Counted from the first letter of the stretch, positions 1-11,829 are shown. The stretch: 64,000 nucleotides of DNA from Bombus terrestris (GCF_910591885.1 NC_063275.1:24168501-24232500), one strand, 5' to 3'. Numbers and translations are program-made. The notes: generated by a model from the letters alone, not told the origin.

Positions 1-1080
1 TAATTAAACAAATATACAGTTTGTATTCACCAGAATACTCCTAAGAATATAATAATATTATCTGCTCAGTGTTTTCCACAATGGCCGATTGTTTGTTAGG
101 ACAGTCACGTACCAAGATAAGCTAATTAAGCTCTAAAAAGGGAATTCGCTGCCACGTGAAATATTCCAGCGAAGCAATCTTCGTCAAAGAAATTTCATCC
201 ATTTATGCAAATGAATCTAGATTTGAAACAACGTAGTGTTTCAACTACAATGGTGTTTCTATTTTTAATAACTTTCAAATGTTTTATACGTTTCTTTCAC
301 TTTGCCACTTTATCGGTCTATTTTCTAAAAGTACGGTGCCTTTCTTTGAAGGAAACGAACGATGAATCGAACCGCAGAAAGAAGCAAGGAAATGAAGGTG
401 AAAAAAAGGATCGAAGGGCATAAAAAAAGATGGTGGAAAGAGCCGAGCAAAAAGTAAGCAAGAAGTGGGGGGGCGAAATTGGAAAAAGGAAGAAAGAAGA
501 AGAGAGATAACGTTATTTTACTAGAAAAGGATAGAGGGAAATGAAGGCTGAGAAGAAAATCTTTCGAATGAAAGGAAGCTTCGTTCTGGAGCTTCAAGAT
601 CTGTCAATAGGGCTACATATGGACTTACTCACGATATGAGAATAAAGAAATTGCCTATAGAAGTAGAGGATGAAACACAGGAAATAAATGGAGCTTGGAC
701 AGAAAAATGACGGAAATACAGGTAATAAGAGCAAGAGATAAAGAGAATTTCTCCTTACTCGAATAAATCTCTTGAGAATTAAACCTTTGTCGATCAGAGG
801 AAAGAAATTGAAAGAAATTGAAATTGAAAGTCATTGAAAAGATGTCTCTCGTGCTCGATATTGTGTATTAAGTAACCAAATGGTAAACATATTTATTTTC
901 GATAGGACATTCTAGTTTCAGGGTATTGTGTTTTCTTCACAGAGGCATCACAGAATGTTTGATTTTATTATTAATAATATTATGATTAAAATTTTGCCAG
1001 AATTATTTTCAGAAACCATTTAATCTTGAAAAGATTACTTTATTTTAATGTGATATAATGTATGTTATGTGCATTTCATA
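1..1080. other. AT-rich noncoding DNA with a polypurine tract
   Basis: No supported gene. From about 380 to 560 the + strand is strongly purine-biased (runs of GAAAGAAG and GGGGGGG type). This keeps a minus-strand frame open with a low-complexity Phe/Leu/Ser peptide, which is a composition effect. The rest is ordinary AT-rich sequence. Confidence 0.6.
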
Positions 1081-1128
1081 AAAAGTGCGCAAATACCATT
1101 CTATTGAAAGCTTAAACGTTTATTTTAG

Positions 1129-1303
1129 TGAAATAAATGGTAGCGAAGACTATTCCCCATCCTCCCCGGTCAGAGGGTATGCTATTAATGTTCACCGGAA
1201 CAAAATCGGTCAGCTATTTGCACAAAGCTGCAGGACCATCGGCGATTTCAATCAGTTTTTTCATCAAGCTGTGACTCGATATTCAATCAGAATGGTCGGA
1301 TAA
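1129..1303 (+). CDS. Candidate terminal coding exon, unrecognised
   Basis: I do not recognise this peptide. A T-rich tract ending in tattttag (AG at 1127-1128) looks like a splice acceptor. Directly after it a frame stays open for 57 codons to TAA at 1301-1303. The peptide begins EINGSEDYSPSSPVRGY and is hydrophilic, with mixed polar residues, unlike the Phe/Ile/Lys/Asn-rich translations of the surrounding AT-rich DNA. Base composition becomes more GC-rich from about 1140 to 1480. No in-frame ATG precedes the acceptor, so it would have to be a downstream exon on the + strand. No partner exon was found. It could equally be a chance frame in a GC-rich island. Confidence 0.22.
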
Positions 1304-1489
1304 CGCGCATATCGCTGGCATACCGCCTCAGACCTCGCGATACTCTATGTAAAAGGAGACCCAACGTGATCCACGCGGTCAGTCTCGAATTAAACCCCCG
1401 TCCGAATCCCTTTTGTCCGAAAGGTTGTTTACAGTCGAGCTGGAACAATGATGGGGATCGAATTCGTGGCGAATAGACGATCTTGTTAC

Positions 1490-2786
1490 GAGACAGTGGC
1501 TGGTAAAACGAACGGTGGAACAGGAGAAAATGCAAGAAATTGCTTTTATAGATTGCCGTAACTATGAATACGTTCATCGATGTCTGCAACATCCGATTCC
1601 GTATAACTCTTATCCCGTGATCGATCATTGTCGAATTTTTTCTTCATTTTTTCCTCTTGTTTTACTTCTTCTTGTTTTCCAATGCTTTTAATTAAGTTAT
1701 CAACGTTACCTTCGATCCTCTTGTACACGTTCAAAGAAACCGGCTATAGAAAGGAAAATTGAAAATTGCGAAAGGGTTCTAATCGGATTAGATGGTTCGG
1801 TGAGAAGATTCTAAACGTTTGATAATGTCGTGACTAAACCTTACAGAGGATGAGAAACAACGTGAATTTGTAAAGGAATCCCTAAACCGGCCTTCCCTCT
1901 TCTTTTCTTGGAATTAATGCGAAAAGATGATTGATACGTATTCACACCAGAAAGCTTCTATGATACGAACGAAATAAGATTACGCTTGTATACACGATCT
2001 TTTAAACTGACTTTTCATATAATTTGTATATAGGTTTGGAGGAATAAATATGAATATACCAAGGATGAAAGTTGTTTCGAACGTGATTCGTGCTACTCGA
2101 TTATTTAAAATCTTGTCAATAGCTTAAAGTACGTGCAATAATATCGTCGTTAGTAGGAGCGAATATGAAATTTTAATAGAAACTACGGTAGAAGGGGTCG
2201 ATTTTATATCTTCAACATTCTGTAATGAAAATACTTCACGCGTGAAGAACCCTTTGATCTGTTATAAGTGTGTTAGTTGTATCGTTCATGTTAAAATGAC
2301 AAAGGGTACACCTTCCTCGTTTCACACCGAACGCCTTTTCGAAAGCTGAATCGTCAGGTTAAACCTGATTTTCTGTTTGCACGCGCTCAACGAACAAAAC
2401 GGCAGCTTCGTAGCGATATAAACGCCACGGTAAGGTTTCGCATGACGAGGAGAGGAAAATCGCTAAGAGGATTTTCAAGAAAGGCCAGTGAAACAAACTC
2501 TACAAAGGGAGTACGAATTATACGACGTTGCTTTGTACGATGCTTGACTCGGCGACCATACTACAATTCATACAGATTACTCGTTTTAGTTAGTTCCTGA
2601 AGTTAGATGTTTACCGTTGTCTGTACGCTCCATGCAACTCATGCAACTTATGTATGTAATTCAGTTTATTCGATCGTACGATGAAAATAACATTTGACAA
2701 AAGTCACTCGTGATTTAATGTAAATTAATTTATCGATTAATTTTTCGATCATATTTGTTTGAGATCGATCAAATGGAATCGCCCCG
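1490..2786. other. AT-rich noncoding DNA
   Basis: Short unrelated open frames only. I see no repeat, hairpin or splice-flanked frame that I can support. Confidence 0.55.
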
Positions 2787-3030
2787 TGCAACTAATCGGA
2801 CAAGTAGTATAGCTTGTCAATAATCAGAACAATGGAATAATATAATAAATGGCAGTTCGAGAAAGTGATACAGGTCGATCATTTACCGGACAAGCAGTGA
2901 AAGATAGGTCAGTTACTGATCAGACAAGTAGTACGAGTCAATAACGGACTGAATAAGTAGCAAAGGCCAGTGTCTAGTCGGACGATGTGGCAGAACCGTT
3001 TATCTGATCAGAGGAAGCATCGACAAACAG
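2787..3030 (+). repeat. Degenerate minisatellite, about 30-bp period
   Basis: The motif cggacaagtag and close variants recur: cgga at 2797 and 2887, caga at 2921, cgga at 2945, cgga at 2979 and caga at 3009. Most later intervals are 24 to 34 bp. Units also share words such as gtcag and ctgatc. The copies are much diverged, so the array is old. Another copy of the head motif (cggacaagta) occurs near 3094. Confidence 0.55.
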
Positions 3031-3430
3031 AGACGTTTTGACAAATGGAGGATGATTTAATTAGTCGTACGTGAAATACGTAACTCTGCGTTCGGACAAG
3101 TATCACAAAGAGGCTGTAGCGTTTTTTATGTGACTCTGTGTATGTTTCTTTCACTTTTACGATTTTCCGAGAGAAAAAATATGGGATTTTTCACTATATA
3201 CCGTCCCCTCTTACGTATCAACAATCTTAATAAATTAATAATTATGGAAGATAATCGTAATTGAAAAAGTACGACGAATTAAACAGTATCGACATTTCTC
3301 TAAATTCAAAATTTATGAATATAGGTATAAAATAACTTTTGCCACTTGTATGCAATTTCCCTGAAACCAGACACCCTTTTATTACCTCTGATCGACATAA
3401 TTTTCGCTTTAGATGAAATCTGTAAGCTAA

Positions 3431-3673
3431 ATGAAGGGCTACTTGAATCCACACGGTGAGTTTTCTTTAAATTTACCGGCTCGTCAAATAGTTAAAACAG
3501 ACTCGCGAGGAAATTTATTCAATTTCGAGTATGGTTGCGATGGTGGCTACAATTTTTCGCGATACATCATGGCCAACGGCTGTTTCAATATTTCACTTGA
3601 AAAGTGTCACAGCGTCAGCGTTCCGTCCGTGATAACAAACACGGAGCAGCGTCGAGACAACCGACCACCGTAA
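3431..3673 (+). CDS. Candidate small ORF or first coding exon, unrecognised
   Basis: An ATG-initiated frame of 80 codons. Its first nine codons (MKGYLNPHG) run into CACACG followed by GTGAGTTTT at 3462-3463, a strong splice-donor match. The sequence could therefore be a short first exon ending there, with the rest of the frame intronic. If unspliced, the peptide contains three cysteines and a fairly polar C-terminal half ending RRDNRPP. No signal peptide and no recognised domain are visible. The frame is one of several similar chance-length ORFs, so the call rests mainly on the donor and the polar composition. Confidence 0.15.
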   Translation: MKGYLNPHGEFSLNLPARQIVKTDSRGNLFNFEYGCDGGYNFSRYIMANGCFNISLEKCHSVSVPSVITNTEQRRDNRPP

Positions 3674-3679
3674 AATTTT

Positions 3680-4929
3680 AGAGACGAGGAAATTTGTTGC
3701 GAAACTCTGCTAGTCTGTTCCTTGTATCTTTACACGCCATGCATGCATTTCGTTTTCCATGGAACCCTCTTCTTTCGCGCTTAAAACCCATTAAATATGT
3801 GCTTAAACCTTTTTCAGATACTTTTATGGACATTTCGATGAACGATATTGCTTTAGGTAAACACAAATATTATTCCACTGAGAAATTAATCGCCGCTTCT
3901 CTTTCTTGTTAGTATTATGTATCGCATATGGAAAAATCGTTTGGTTATTTAAGCTTATCATAGGTTTACGTATGGTGTCACAAAAATGTTGAAAAATAAA
4001 TAAAGATCTGTATATTATCTGTATGCCACGAAAGTGGGAATTTTTATAACCACGGAATGAAAAGCTAATAAAGAGCGATGAATTTGAGTGACGCATAAAT
4101 ATGATACAATTTATTTTTAATGGAAATGAAACGTAATGGGCATATAAAAAGATAGAGGATCCCTAAATTAAAAAAGTGCGATAGATTAATTCGTATTTTC
4201 CGGTTGACAAGTTAACCATTAAAATAATTGCTGGTGTCTCGTTATCTTCTCTTTATTATAGATTTTCTTTTAATATTCTCAGTCCATCATGAATCTTTGA
4301 TCGTCGTTGTATGTATTGCAGATATTTCTTTTTCAAAAAAAGATAACGTGTTAATTCTAAACTAAAAAATGTCATCGTGTTTAAGTAATGTTCTATATAT
4401 CGTTTAAAGCATTGTCTAACTTTTATTTGATATTTAGGTTTTCTATTTTCACAATTTATCCGTTTGCAGGAAATGTTTAAAAAAATACAATAGCATTTCC
4501 GTCACAGGAGTACATTGTATATTTCATGCACTGTTACGCGTTTACACGGGCATAAGGAAATATATTTCCACAAAAACAGTCGAGAAAGAATAAAGCACAT
4601 CGAAATGAAAAACAAAGTGGAAATTATTTCCCGCGATAATTTCCTAGCGATAAAACTCGGCCAAAACAATTCACCGTAATTCACAAATTACCCCTTGAAA
4701 ATATTATATATTGTTGCTGTAAACACTTCTCGGTTTCAACAAACTCTGAACATTGAAACGACAGTTGCAAAAGAATATACAAATATTTATTTTCTTTTTC
4801 CATTTTTAGTTTTAACCAAATGTCATAAACCAGAAGTCTGTCTAGCTTTTCCAAGTAATAACGCAATTTAATGTTCCTCAAAACAACTCACCATAATCTA
4901 CAAATTACTCTGCTATTCTTTTAATCACT
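3680..4929. other. AT-rich noncoding DNA with a short direct repeat
   Basis: No gene is supported. A block of about 31 bp starting caaaacaattcaccgtaat at 4662-4692 recurs with a few mismatches at 4879-4909, a 217-bp spacing. The sequence between the two copies does not repeat convincingly. Confidence 0.5.
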
Positions 4930-5016
4930 ATATTGCGGATCTTTATGCATATTCAAATTTCTGTGAATACATAGAAAATTGCTTTATCTACCAAACGTTA
5001 CAGTAAGTAGCTGCTC

Positions 5017-5580
5017 TACTTTGGATATTTAATATACTACAGAATTTTATTATTTATTTATTTAAAATGGGTTAAACAGGAAACGATGGTTATTTAATGT
5101 GAACTAAATGCAGTAATGTGCTACAACTAAAACAATTAAATAGTTAATTTACAACTCTCGTCGTCACGGTTCCAACGCCCTCTTTCACGCGGACTAAACT
5201 CTCTCGACAACGCAATTCACACTCCCTGACTTCTCAACTCATACGGACTGTTAATTCGTCTTTCTCCCTTAAGCATCCCTTTGTCTTTTATCATAGTCCC
5301 ACCAAATAATGTTTCGCAACCGCTCTGGCTATGATCACGTAGCCCTTTTTCCACGTAACTATTCGACTGAAAGACCGACGGCACATTGATAGGCCTGTCG
5401 ACACCTAGGTTTTCTCGTAACATCGTTTATGGTTCACCCGATATTTCGTAGGCCATTTGTGCACGATACTACAATACTTTTGCATATTATATGTATCATA
5501 TAATATGTATCATATGTAAGCATTTTTACACCCGTAAATTTCCCACGAATGCATAAAAATCCGCAGTCTATTAATCACTG
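5017..5580 (+). repeat. Degenerate interspersed repeat, split by an LTR insertion
   Basis: The left part (5017-5037, tactttggatatttaatat plus ac) and right part (5478-5580, beginning ttttgcatattat and ending aaaaatccgcagtctatt) become continuous when the LTR at 5038-5473 and one target duplication are removed. The joined order matches the copy at 28160-28275, where tactttgggtgcttcatac is followed directly by acttttgcatattatg and later by a tccgcag motif. Confidence 0.65.
5038..5473 (-). mobile_element. Solo LTR, copy 1, Gypsy-like by target size
   Basis: On the minus strand the element begins TGTAGTATCGTG and ends in a T-rich segment finishing CTGTA. It is flanked by an exact 4-bp duplication, atac at 5034-5037 and atac at 5474-5477. 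Length is 436 bp. It shares the words AAATATCGGGT, ATCAATGTG and GACAAAGGGATGCTTAAGG with the other copies. AATAAA-type words lie near its 3' end, as expected for an LTR polyadenylation region. No gag-pol sequence is adjacent. The 4-bp duplication at TA-rich targets fits Gypsy-type elements, but the family is inferred without any internal coding region. Confidence 0.8.
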
Positions 5581-5589
5581 CAATGTACA

Positions 5590-6440
5590 TGCAAAGGGAA
5601 CAAAAATATATTTTAACGAAGTATCATAAATCACCAGTATATTTCCTACGTTTTCCGAGTAACAACGTGACCAAATAACTTGCAGATACCAATGATGTTA
5701 CGCGAAGACAGAGAACATCGTTACGTAGTTTACGGTCGAGATTTTTACGTAATTCAAAGTTGTCAGTGGAACACCATGAACGTTGAACGTTTGAACGTTT
5801 GTTATCCACAACTATGGTATCTGGAAATCTGCATGGAGGAAACGCGTCAATGTGACACGACTATGCATAGAATTTGCTTTCTGAAAGCGTATGCTTACGT
5901 AATCTCCAATTTATGGTAATGCGATGCGGATACATGCACGCCTTAATCGCCTCTCGGCATCACGTGTACACTGTGTTTTTCCCAAACTTTTATCCTTTTT
6001 CTGATAGCCGACTACCACCACCGTATTTCGTAATTTCAAGTGCAATTTATGTTCATAGAATTTCCCGTGTGACTGGTGAAGATAACAGAGTGCACGAAGT
6101 TTACGATACTGGCGAAATATCAACTATTTTCGGGAACTCGAATACGTTAGTTAAACGTGTTATTAGTTTTATAATAATAGGAAGAAAGAGAAATTTAACG
6201 CGTTTAATGCCACGCGAATGTTATGTATTTCGCCTTGCAGACTGTAACAGGATGAAATATGCAACACCATAACATTTACTTTTTGCAAAATATATTATTT
6301 TTCTGGATAATATTGTTTTAGCCACTCATGTTGTTTAGTACCTGAAATTGATCTTGTTTTAATCGTTTTACAAAATTTAAATAACCGCGATAAACGACGT
6401 ATCAAAATGTAACTTTCAAATGTAACATCTTCCAATATTA
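5590..6440. other. Noncoding DNA with overlapping short open frames
   Basis: Frames of 61 to 132 codons overlap on both strands between 5620 and 6270. None has a signal peptide, a conserved motif or convincing splice sites, so none is called. A small run aacgttgaacgtttgaacgtttg near 5778-5800 is a local 8-bp repetition. Confidence 0.45.
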
Positions 6441-6636
6441 GGTTGTCCGAAAAGTTTCTTTCGTTTTATAAGGAAATAATAAACGCACAATGTTTCTTGT
6501 TTTATATTAGTTTATTGAATCATGCATGAACATATTAATAGAAATATAACGAAATAATAATAATAAATAATATAAAACAGAAATTATTGTTCATCTATTA
6601 TCGTCTTGTGAAACAAAAGAAACTTTTCTGACAAAC
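6441..6636. mobile_element. Mariner-like foldback MITE, copy 1
   Basis: The element is 196 bp between TA dinucleotides (6439-6440 and 6637-6638). The left end GGTTGTCCGAAAAGTTTCTT is the near-inverse of the right end aagaaacttttctgacaaac. The match continues inward for roughly 80 bp per arm (for example tgttttatatta on the left against taatataaaaca on the right), so most of it is one long imperfect palindrome. No transposase frame is present. TA target and terminal sequence are typical of mariner-derived elements. The right terminus is more mutated than that of the copy at 62026. Confidence 0.85.
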
Positions 6637-6644
6637 TAATACTA

Positions 6645-9535
6645 TGGTGACGAAAATATAAAACTTGTATCAGATTAAAATGAAAGGTATATGAAGTGAT
6701 AAATAACGCAAACAGAGAAAGGAGCTTTTATCCACGTATTTCACAAAATCACGTACTATCTCAAATTTACAAAACCGTTGATTTATAAAACAACATTGAT
6801 TTATGTATTTTACAAAAAATTGTGCAAATCAATGCTAGAGGGCATTATTGCAAATCAATGAAATTATGAGTCGGTCATTCTGATTGCTCTTGAATTTCAG
6901 TGCTAATATTATTTGTAAATAACACTTTCAATCAGTGGTATCCGCAATAGCGGTTGACATAATGTACACGTTGAACTGAGAACATACAGATGGATAGCAA
7001 TGGATACTTCAATTTACTGTGGACCAGCATATGAACGTATGTCACCTCTGAGTCACAGGAAAACATCGAATCCATGATTTTGAAAACATGTTTTTGGGAT
7101 GTAGTTTACGGAAAAATATTTGACACGTATTTTTTTCATATGCTCGTTTCAAAGGTCGTTTCAAACGTCCATGCTAAAGCGATGAAAACATCTGCCACAT
7201 TTGTCAATTTTTTTTAAATGCTGTGTCTTCGCTGTGTATTATACTTTTATTTGTGTATTTTCAAAGGAAGAACGCAATTATCAGTACGATTTCATTTTGT
7301 ACAAATTTTCCAGGCTAAAACCACAGCTTCGTGATTAATTGCTGACTAATACAATATTCTATATAATTAGGAAGTAAGAATGAAAAGGCAAGAACTAAAA
7401 GAATTTTTAAGCTTCAAAAGGAAACTCCAAAAATGTTTAGATTACAAAAACAATTTCCCTAGACTTTGAAGCAGCAATTTCCAGTTGAATTTTAATCACA
7501 AGAAATCACCAACTTCGAGAAACTTTTGAAAATTTTGTACTTTTTAATATGGAACATCGAATATGAAATATTTGCGTGCGAATGCAACTAATTTATCGTC
7601 GAAGTGTATTTATACGCTGACAAATAAATTTCATGTTCTATAGATAATTGATTATTAATTAATTCACTCTGCGAATTGTTAGGAAGCGAACAAAGAGTAT
7701 GAGGCATTTGTTCCGCTCTCGTTTCGATGCTCCTGCGAATTTCCACGCTGGAATATTCCAAAGCGTTTCGAACTGGGCAAACTGAAAAGTCGCCGAATCG
7801 AAAGTTCGTCGGTTATAAAGTTTAGAATTACAGCGAACGGAATAGCTGAGTGGAAAGTTCATGTAAGAGGAATAGTTCATTCTTTTCTTTTTTATTACTG
7901 TTGCAGTGTACCGTGGAGTTAGAATAAGTTACTCTTTTCTAGATTCGCCAGGCGAATTGCAAATGTTAAACGCGATGTGTGAATATTTCGTTTTGAATAT
8001 TCCAGAAATTTTGCATTCGGCTTACACGAAGATATTGTTCCGGATTTTAGTTCGGGAAATTAGCTTGCCACCCAAAGTTTATCAAACTTGTAGATAGTAA
8101 TATAACTTTTGTGTTCCTGGCAGCGATTTCAACTTTTAGAAATTTTAATGCTTCGCTATATAGTTCTTTTTCTTTTTTAATAATGCTGAAAGGATCATTT
8201 TCGGAGAAATTTCGTTTCTCGTTGGTTAAACATTTTTCTAAATTAGCAAACTTCGTTGAAGTTTAAAAATTCCCTTTTAATCGAGTTAGATGCTATTTTT
8301 AATCGCGTTTGAAACGTACAGAGTCGAAAAATCGTAGCAGAATCGACTTTGTTGATGTTTCGAAACATGGAAGGCAGATGTGAAATAATGTTCATTTCCA
8401 TAATAGCTCGAAGTATGCTCGCGTTTTGCGTTACATTTATACGATAGACCTTACGCTGCTTAATATCAAAGAGGCAGCGAAACTTTAAATTATGTGATCA
8501 TCGCGTGCATGAAATAGACCATCATAGTATACGGCGAGAAACGTAGGGATTTATTTGTGGAAGGTAAAGGCATGTTTATAATTATTTTGTAATCGAAACC
8601 TCGTTATCAATATCACACCGGCATTGATTACATATTCGCGTCGGGAAAATAAGAAAAGAGAGTTAATTATGGTTTTGGTTGGTTCTCGCTTCGAAGCGAA
8701 ATTACGCTAGCTATTCAATGTCTCGTGCGTGAAATACAATCTGACGGATAATAGAGAAATACTATAACAGTGATGAGAGATTCATCAGTTTCACAGCTTC
8801 AATAACAGAAGAGAATTGGAGGAAGAGGTAAAATGAAGAAATGGAAAAATTTGTCGCTTTTGCATGGCACTAATAAATAGTATTAACCAGTCAACTGGGG
8901 ATTTAGTTTCAGAAATCTCTCATGGGATGCGTACATAAAATCAATCGATGACAAGTATACGCGTCACATGCAGAAAAAATGGAATACGCTACTATATTTC
9001 AATATTCGAAGGTATTAGATGGAAATTAGATTAACTTGACGTCGTTCGATTTATACCAATGACATTTATTCCGAAATCACGTCATTTGGTTAAAATGGTA
9101 GTAAACAATTTAATCCAGAGAATCGTATTCAAATTGTATATCGCATGAATTATTTATAAGGTTTAAAGAAAATATGTCGTATTATATAATTTGTTGTATA
9201 ATAAAGTGAATTATTGAAATCGAATATTCTGATTCCTTTATTCTTCCTTCTCAATTTATTTTCTATGCGCTGCCTTTCCTGGATTGAAAAGGTCAAGGGA
9301 TACGATTAATTCAGAATTTTTGAAGAAATTTATTTGATCGTATATTTTTCCACCGACTGACGGGATATTAACAATTACACCAGTTGAAAAATATGTGTCT
9401 TTACATCGCTTGCAGCACAATTAAATAAAGTATAGGCGATAAAATAATCCCTGTCAAAATATCATCCTGCAAATTCCATACACATGTTTCCTGTTTGTTG
9501 CGATTTTTCGAATTTATTAAACGTATTTATCATCT
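6645..9535. other. AT-rich noncoding DNA
   Basis: Only short chance-like frames. Nothing repetitive or structured was seen beyond ordinary AT richness. Confidence 0.5.
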
Positions 9536-9629
9536 ATGCCACGAATAATCACTGTACTTATCTCTTTATTTATTATTTGTCACGCTGCTAATCCCGAATC
9601 AACGGATTATTTTGATATTAAACGAGCAG
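9536..9629 (+). CDS. Candidate first exon encoding a signal peptide
   Basis: ATG at 9536 starts MPRIITVLISLFIICHA, a basic N-region followed by a hydrophobic core of about 11 residues and a small-residue cleavage motif (CHA before A). The predicted mature start is ANPESTDYFDIKRA, which is hydrophilic and acidic, a sharp change from the core. The frame then meets GAGCAG followed by GTAAATT at 9630, a good splice donor, giving a 94-nt exon in phase 1. After the donor the read-through frame becomes Lys/Arg/Ile-rich and contains a short tandem repeat, as expected for intron. A secreted peptide or protein is implied. The gene was not recognised and no second exon was identified. The start context is weak. 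Confidence 0.3.
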
Positions 9630-9853
9630 GTAAATTACATTCTTATTGTCAGATTTTGAAAATTCGATCCTACTCAGTGCATAAAATTTATCAAATAAGC
9701 AGACTGATCCTTCCTTTGGAACACTTTAAGTTGTCTGTCAGAGACCAAGGACGTTTGGCCTATCTCATTTTCCCTGGATTTACGTTTGATTCTCTCCTTG
9801 GCAACGAATTTCCTCTCAAAGATAATAAAAGGAACAAAGATGAAAGGACGCGT

Positions 9854-9904
9854 AGAAAAATCGTTCAGAACAGAAAAATCATTCAGCGTAGAAAAATCGT
9901 TGTA
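9854..9904 (+). repeat. Short tandem repeat, 18-bp unit
   Basis: Three consecutive units start agaaaaatcg, agaaaaatca and agaaaaatcg at 9854, 9872 and 9890. They are diverged only at a few positions and produce an RRKIV/NRKII pattern in one frame. Confidence 0.7.
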
Positions 9905-9989
9905 ATAACGTCCAACTCTATTTCATCACGTTCGTTTGATTTAATTAGAATCCCTCCCTTCGTAAGACAAATCAGGCTACATTAATCGA

Positions 9990-11390
9990 AAATTATATTT
10001 AGAAGCTTTCGACGTACAATTATCTCGAATAATATCCGATTTATCGTATGAAAACTTTCTCCAAAGTCTAAGGTAAATATCACTTATTTATAAATCCTTA
10101 TAAAATAAACGATCCGAAGATAAATAAAATTCTCACCTAATTCAATCGTATCAGAAACATATTAATCAACTATCCCTGCAGGTAAAGAATGAGCCAGTCA
10201 GAAAATTAATTTTCACGATCCATCGATTTATCTCGCCCTTATTTCTTGGACACTCGATCCAATTTTATTAATCCTTGAGAAAAATTTTGTACAATTCATC
10301 ATTTCATCGAGGAAATTAATCTTACACAGAATTTATACATTGCCAAAGAAGTTTAATTATAAGGATTTCTTTCGTTCATACGAAGGGATAATCTAAAAAC
10401 AAATAAAATAACCGAAGGAATTATTTTCTTCTTCAAACGTAATTCTATTTGCTTACCATAATGTTATAACCTATTGATATAATTTTTCTCGAATATATAA
10501 CATATATAAGGTGTCCTAGCATTGCTTTCCGATACTTTAAGACTTGCAAGGGTCTTTTATCTAACATGTATGTATGATATACGAGTCCGCTTCTGGAATA
10601 TCCATATGACTGTAAGTGGTTGAATCATTTTCAAAATGGGATGGCATACAGAATTTTACCCCAGTCCTCCTTTGAAATATCCTCTCCAGTTTTGCATTCC
10701 CGCGAGGAATGTAGTAATAAAAATGCAAAATACAGGACGCGTGTCTTTATTACACTCTTAAATATTTAATTATGTGGAGCATATGGACTATACATCAAAT
10801 TTTTCCATTCTACTTGCGTGTTGTTAAGCGAGTGAAATATAATACTAGAACTAAACGAAGAAACTAAATTGCAGAAAAGAAGCTTATTTCTATCTTGTAA
10901 AACTATTATATTAAATTATTCAGAGTATTCGTAAGAAAATTTGAGAAATATCAACACACAATGTGATTAACATTGAATTTTCATTTTATTGAACTGCTAT
11001 TATCAATATAATTGTCACTCTACTAAATGCGCTATTTATTTCTGTGGCATTTCGTTATAGACAGTATGTGTCTCCGTAAGACATTTCAAATAGAGTTTAT
11101 CGATGGTTCTTTTCTTTATCAGCATATGGAATTTAACGTTACCCTATCGAAAAACGATGCCTTTTCCGCGGATAAATTTCAAACGTTTCTCGTTAATAGC
11201 TGCACTTGTAATTAGTCGACCCGGATGAAAGGCAGCATTTCTCAAAATTATATCAGACGAAAGCTTGTAACGATGATCTTGTTTTTTCAAATGCGTCGCA
11301 TATTTAATATCGGCACACGCCACCAATACTACCAATGTTTACAACAATCCAATATCAAATTGCAGCCCACTTATTCTAAATAAAACTATA
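9990..11390. other. Noncoding DNA with a possible old transposon fragment
   Basis: From about 10503 to 10790 the sequence is less AT-rich than its flanks and starts ggtgtcctagcattgctttc. Within it, ttttgcattc near 10692 and aatgcaaaata near 10723 form a small inverted pair. This resembles a degraded transposon end, but no terminal repeats or target duplication could be fixed. Confidence 0.3.
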
Positions 11391-11396
11391 TACATA

Positions 11397-11824
11397 TGTA
11401 GTATTATGGAAAAGGGCCTAAGAAATATCGGGTTAACCATAAACAATGTCGCGAGAGCCGAGGCGCCGTCGGGTCCATCAATGTGTCGTCGGGTCTTCAA
11501 GTGAATAGTTTCGTAGAAAAGGCCTACGTGACCCTAGCCACGGGTGTTTGCGGAACACATGCGTGATAGGGCTAAGAAAAGACAAAAGGGATGCTAAGAC
11601 AGTCAGTGAGAGTTGAGAAGTTAGACAATGTCAGTGGAGAAGCCGCAGAGTATGAGTGGAGGAGCCGGAGGGTGTGAATCGAGAAGTTGAGAGCCGAATA
11701 TGGGAATAAGACGTACGACGATATTGTAATCAGTTTTTGTATTAGGTTGTTTGTTAAACTAAAACTTAATTCCAAATAAGACATCATCACTTGTTCTTAC
11801 TTTAGACCCATTTAAGTTACTACA
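11397..11824 (+). mobile_element. Solo LTR, copy 2, divergent subfamily
   Basis: The element begins TGTAGTATTATGG, ends GTTACTACA, and is flanked by exact 4-bp duplications, cata at 11393-11396 and cata at 11825-11828. Length is 428 bp. Its first 200 or so bases align with the minus-strand sequence of copies 1 and 4 through AAATATCGGGT, ATCAATGTG, GAATAGTTTCG and GGGATGCTAAG. The 3' half (from about 11620) is unrelated to theirs, so it is a different subfamily or a recombinant. It lies about 1 kb from copy 3 in the opposite orientation. Confidence 0.8.
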
Positions 11825-11829
11825 CATAT

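Noticed and set aside
5680..6272. Overlapping + frames of 79 and 132 codons
   Set aside because: They overlap each other in different phases, lack a signal peptide, motifs or splice sites, and sit in ordinary sequence.
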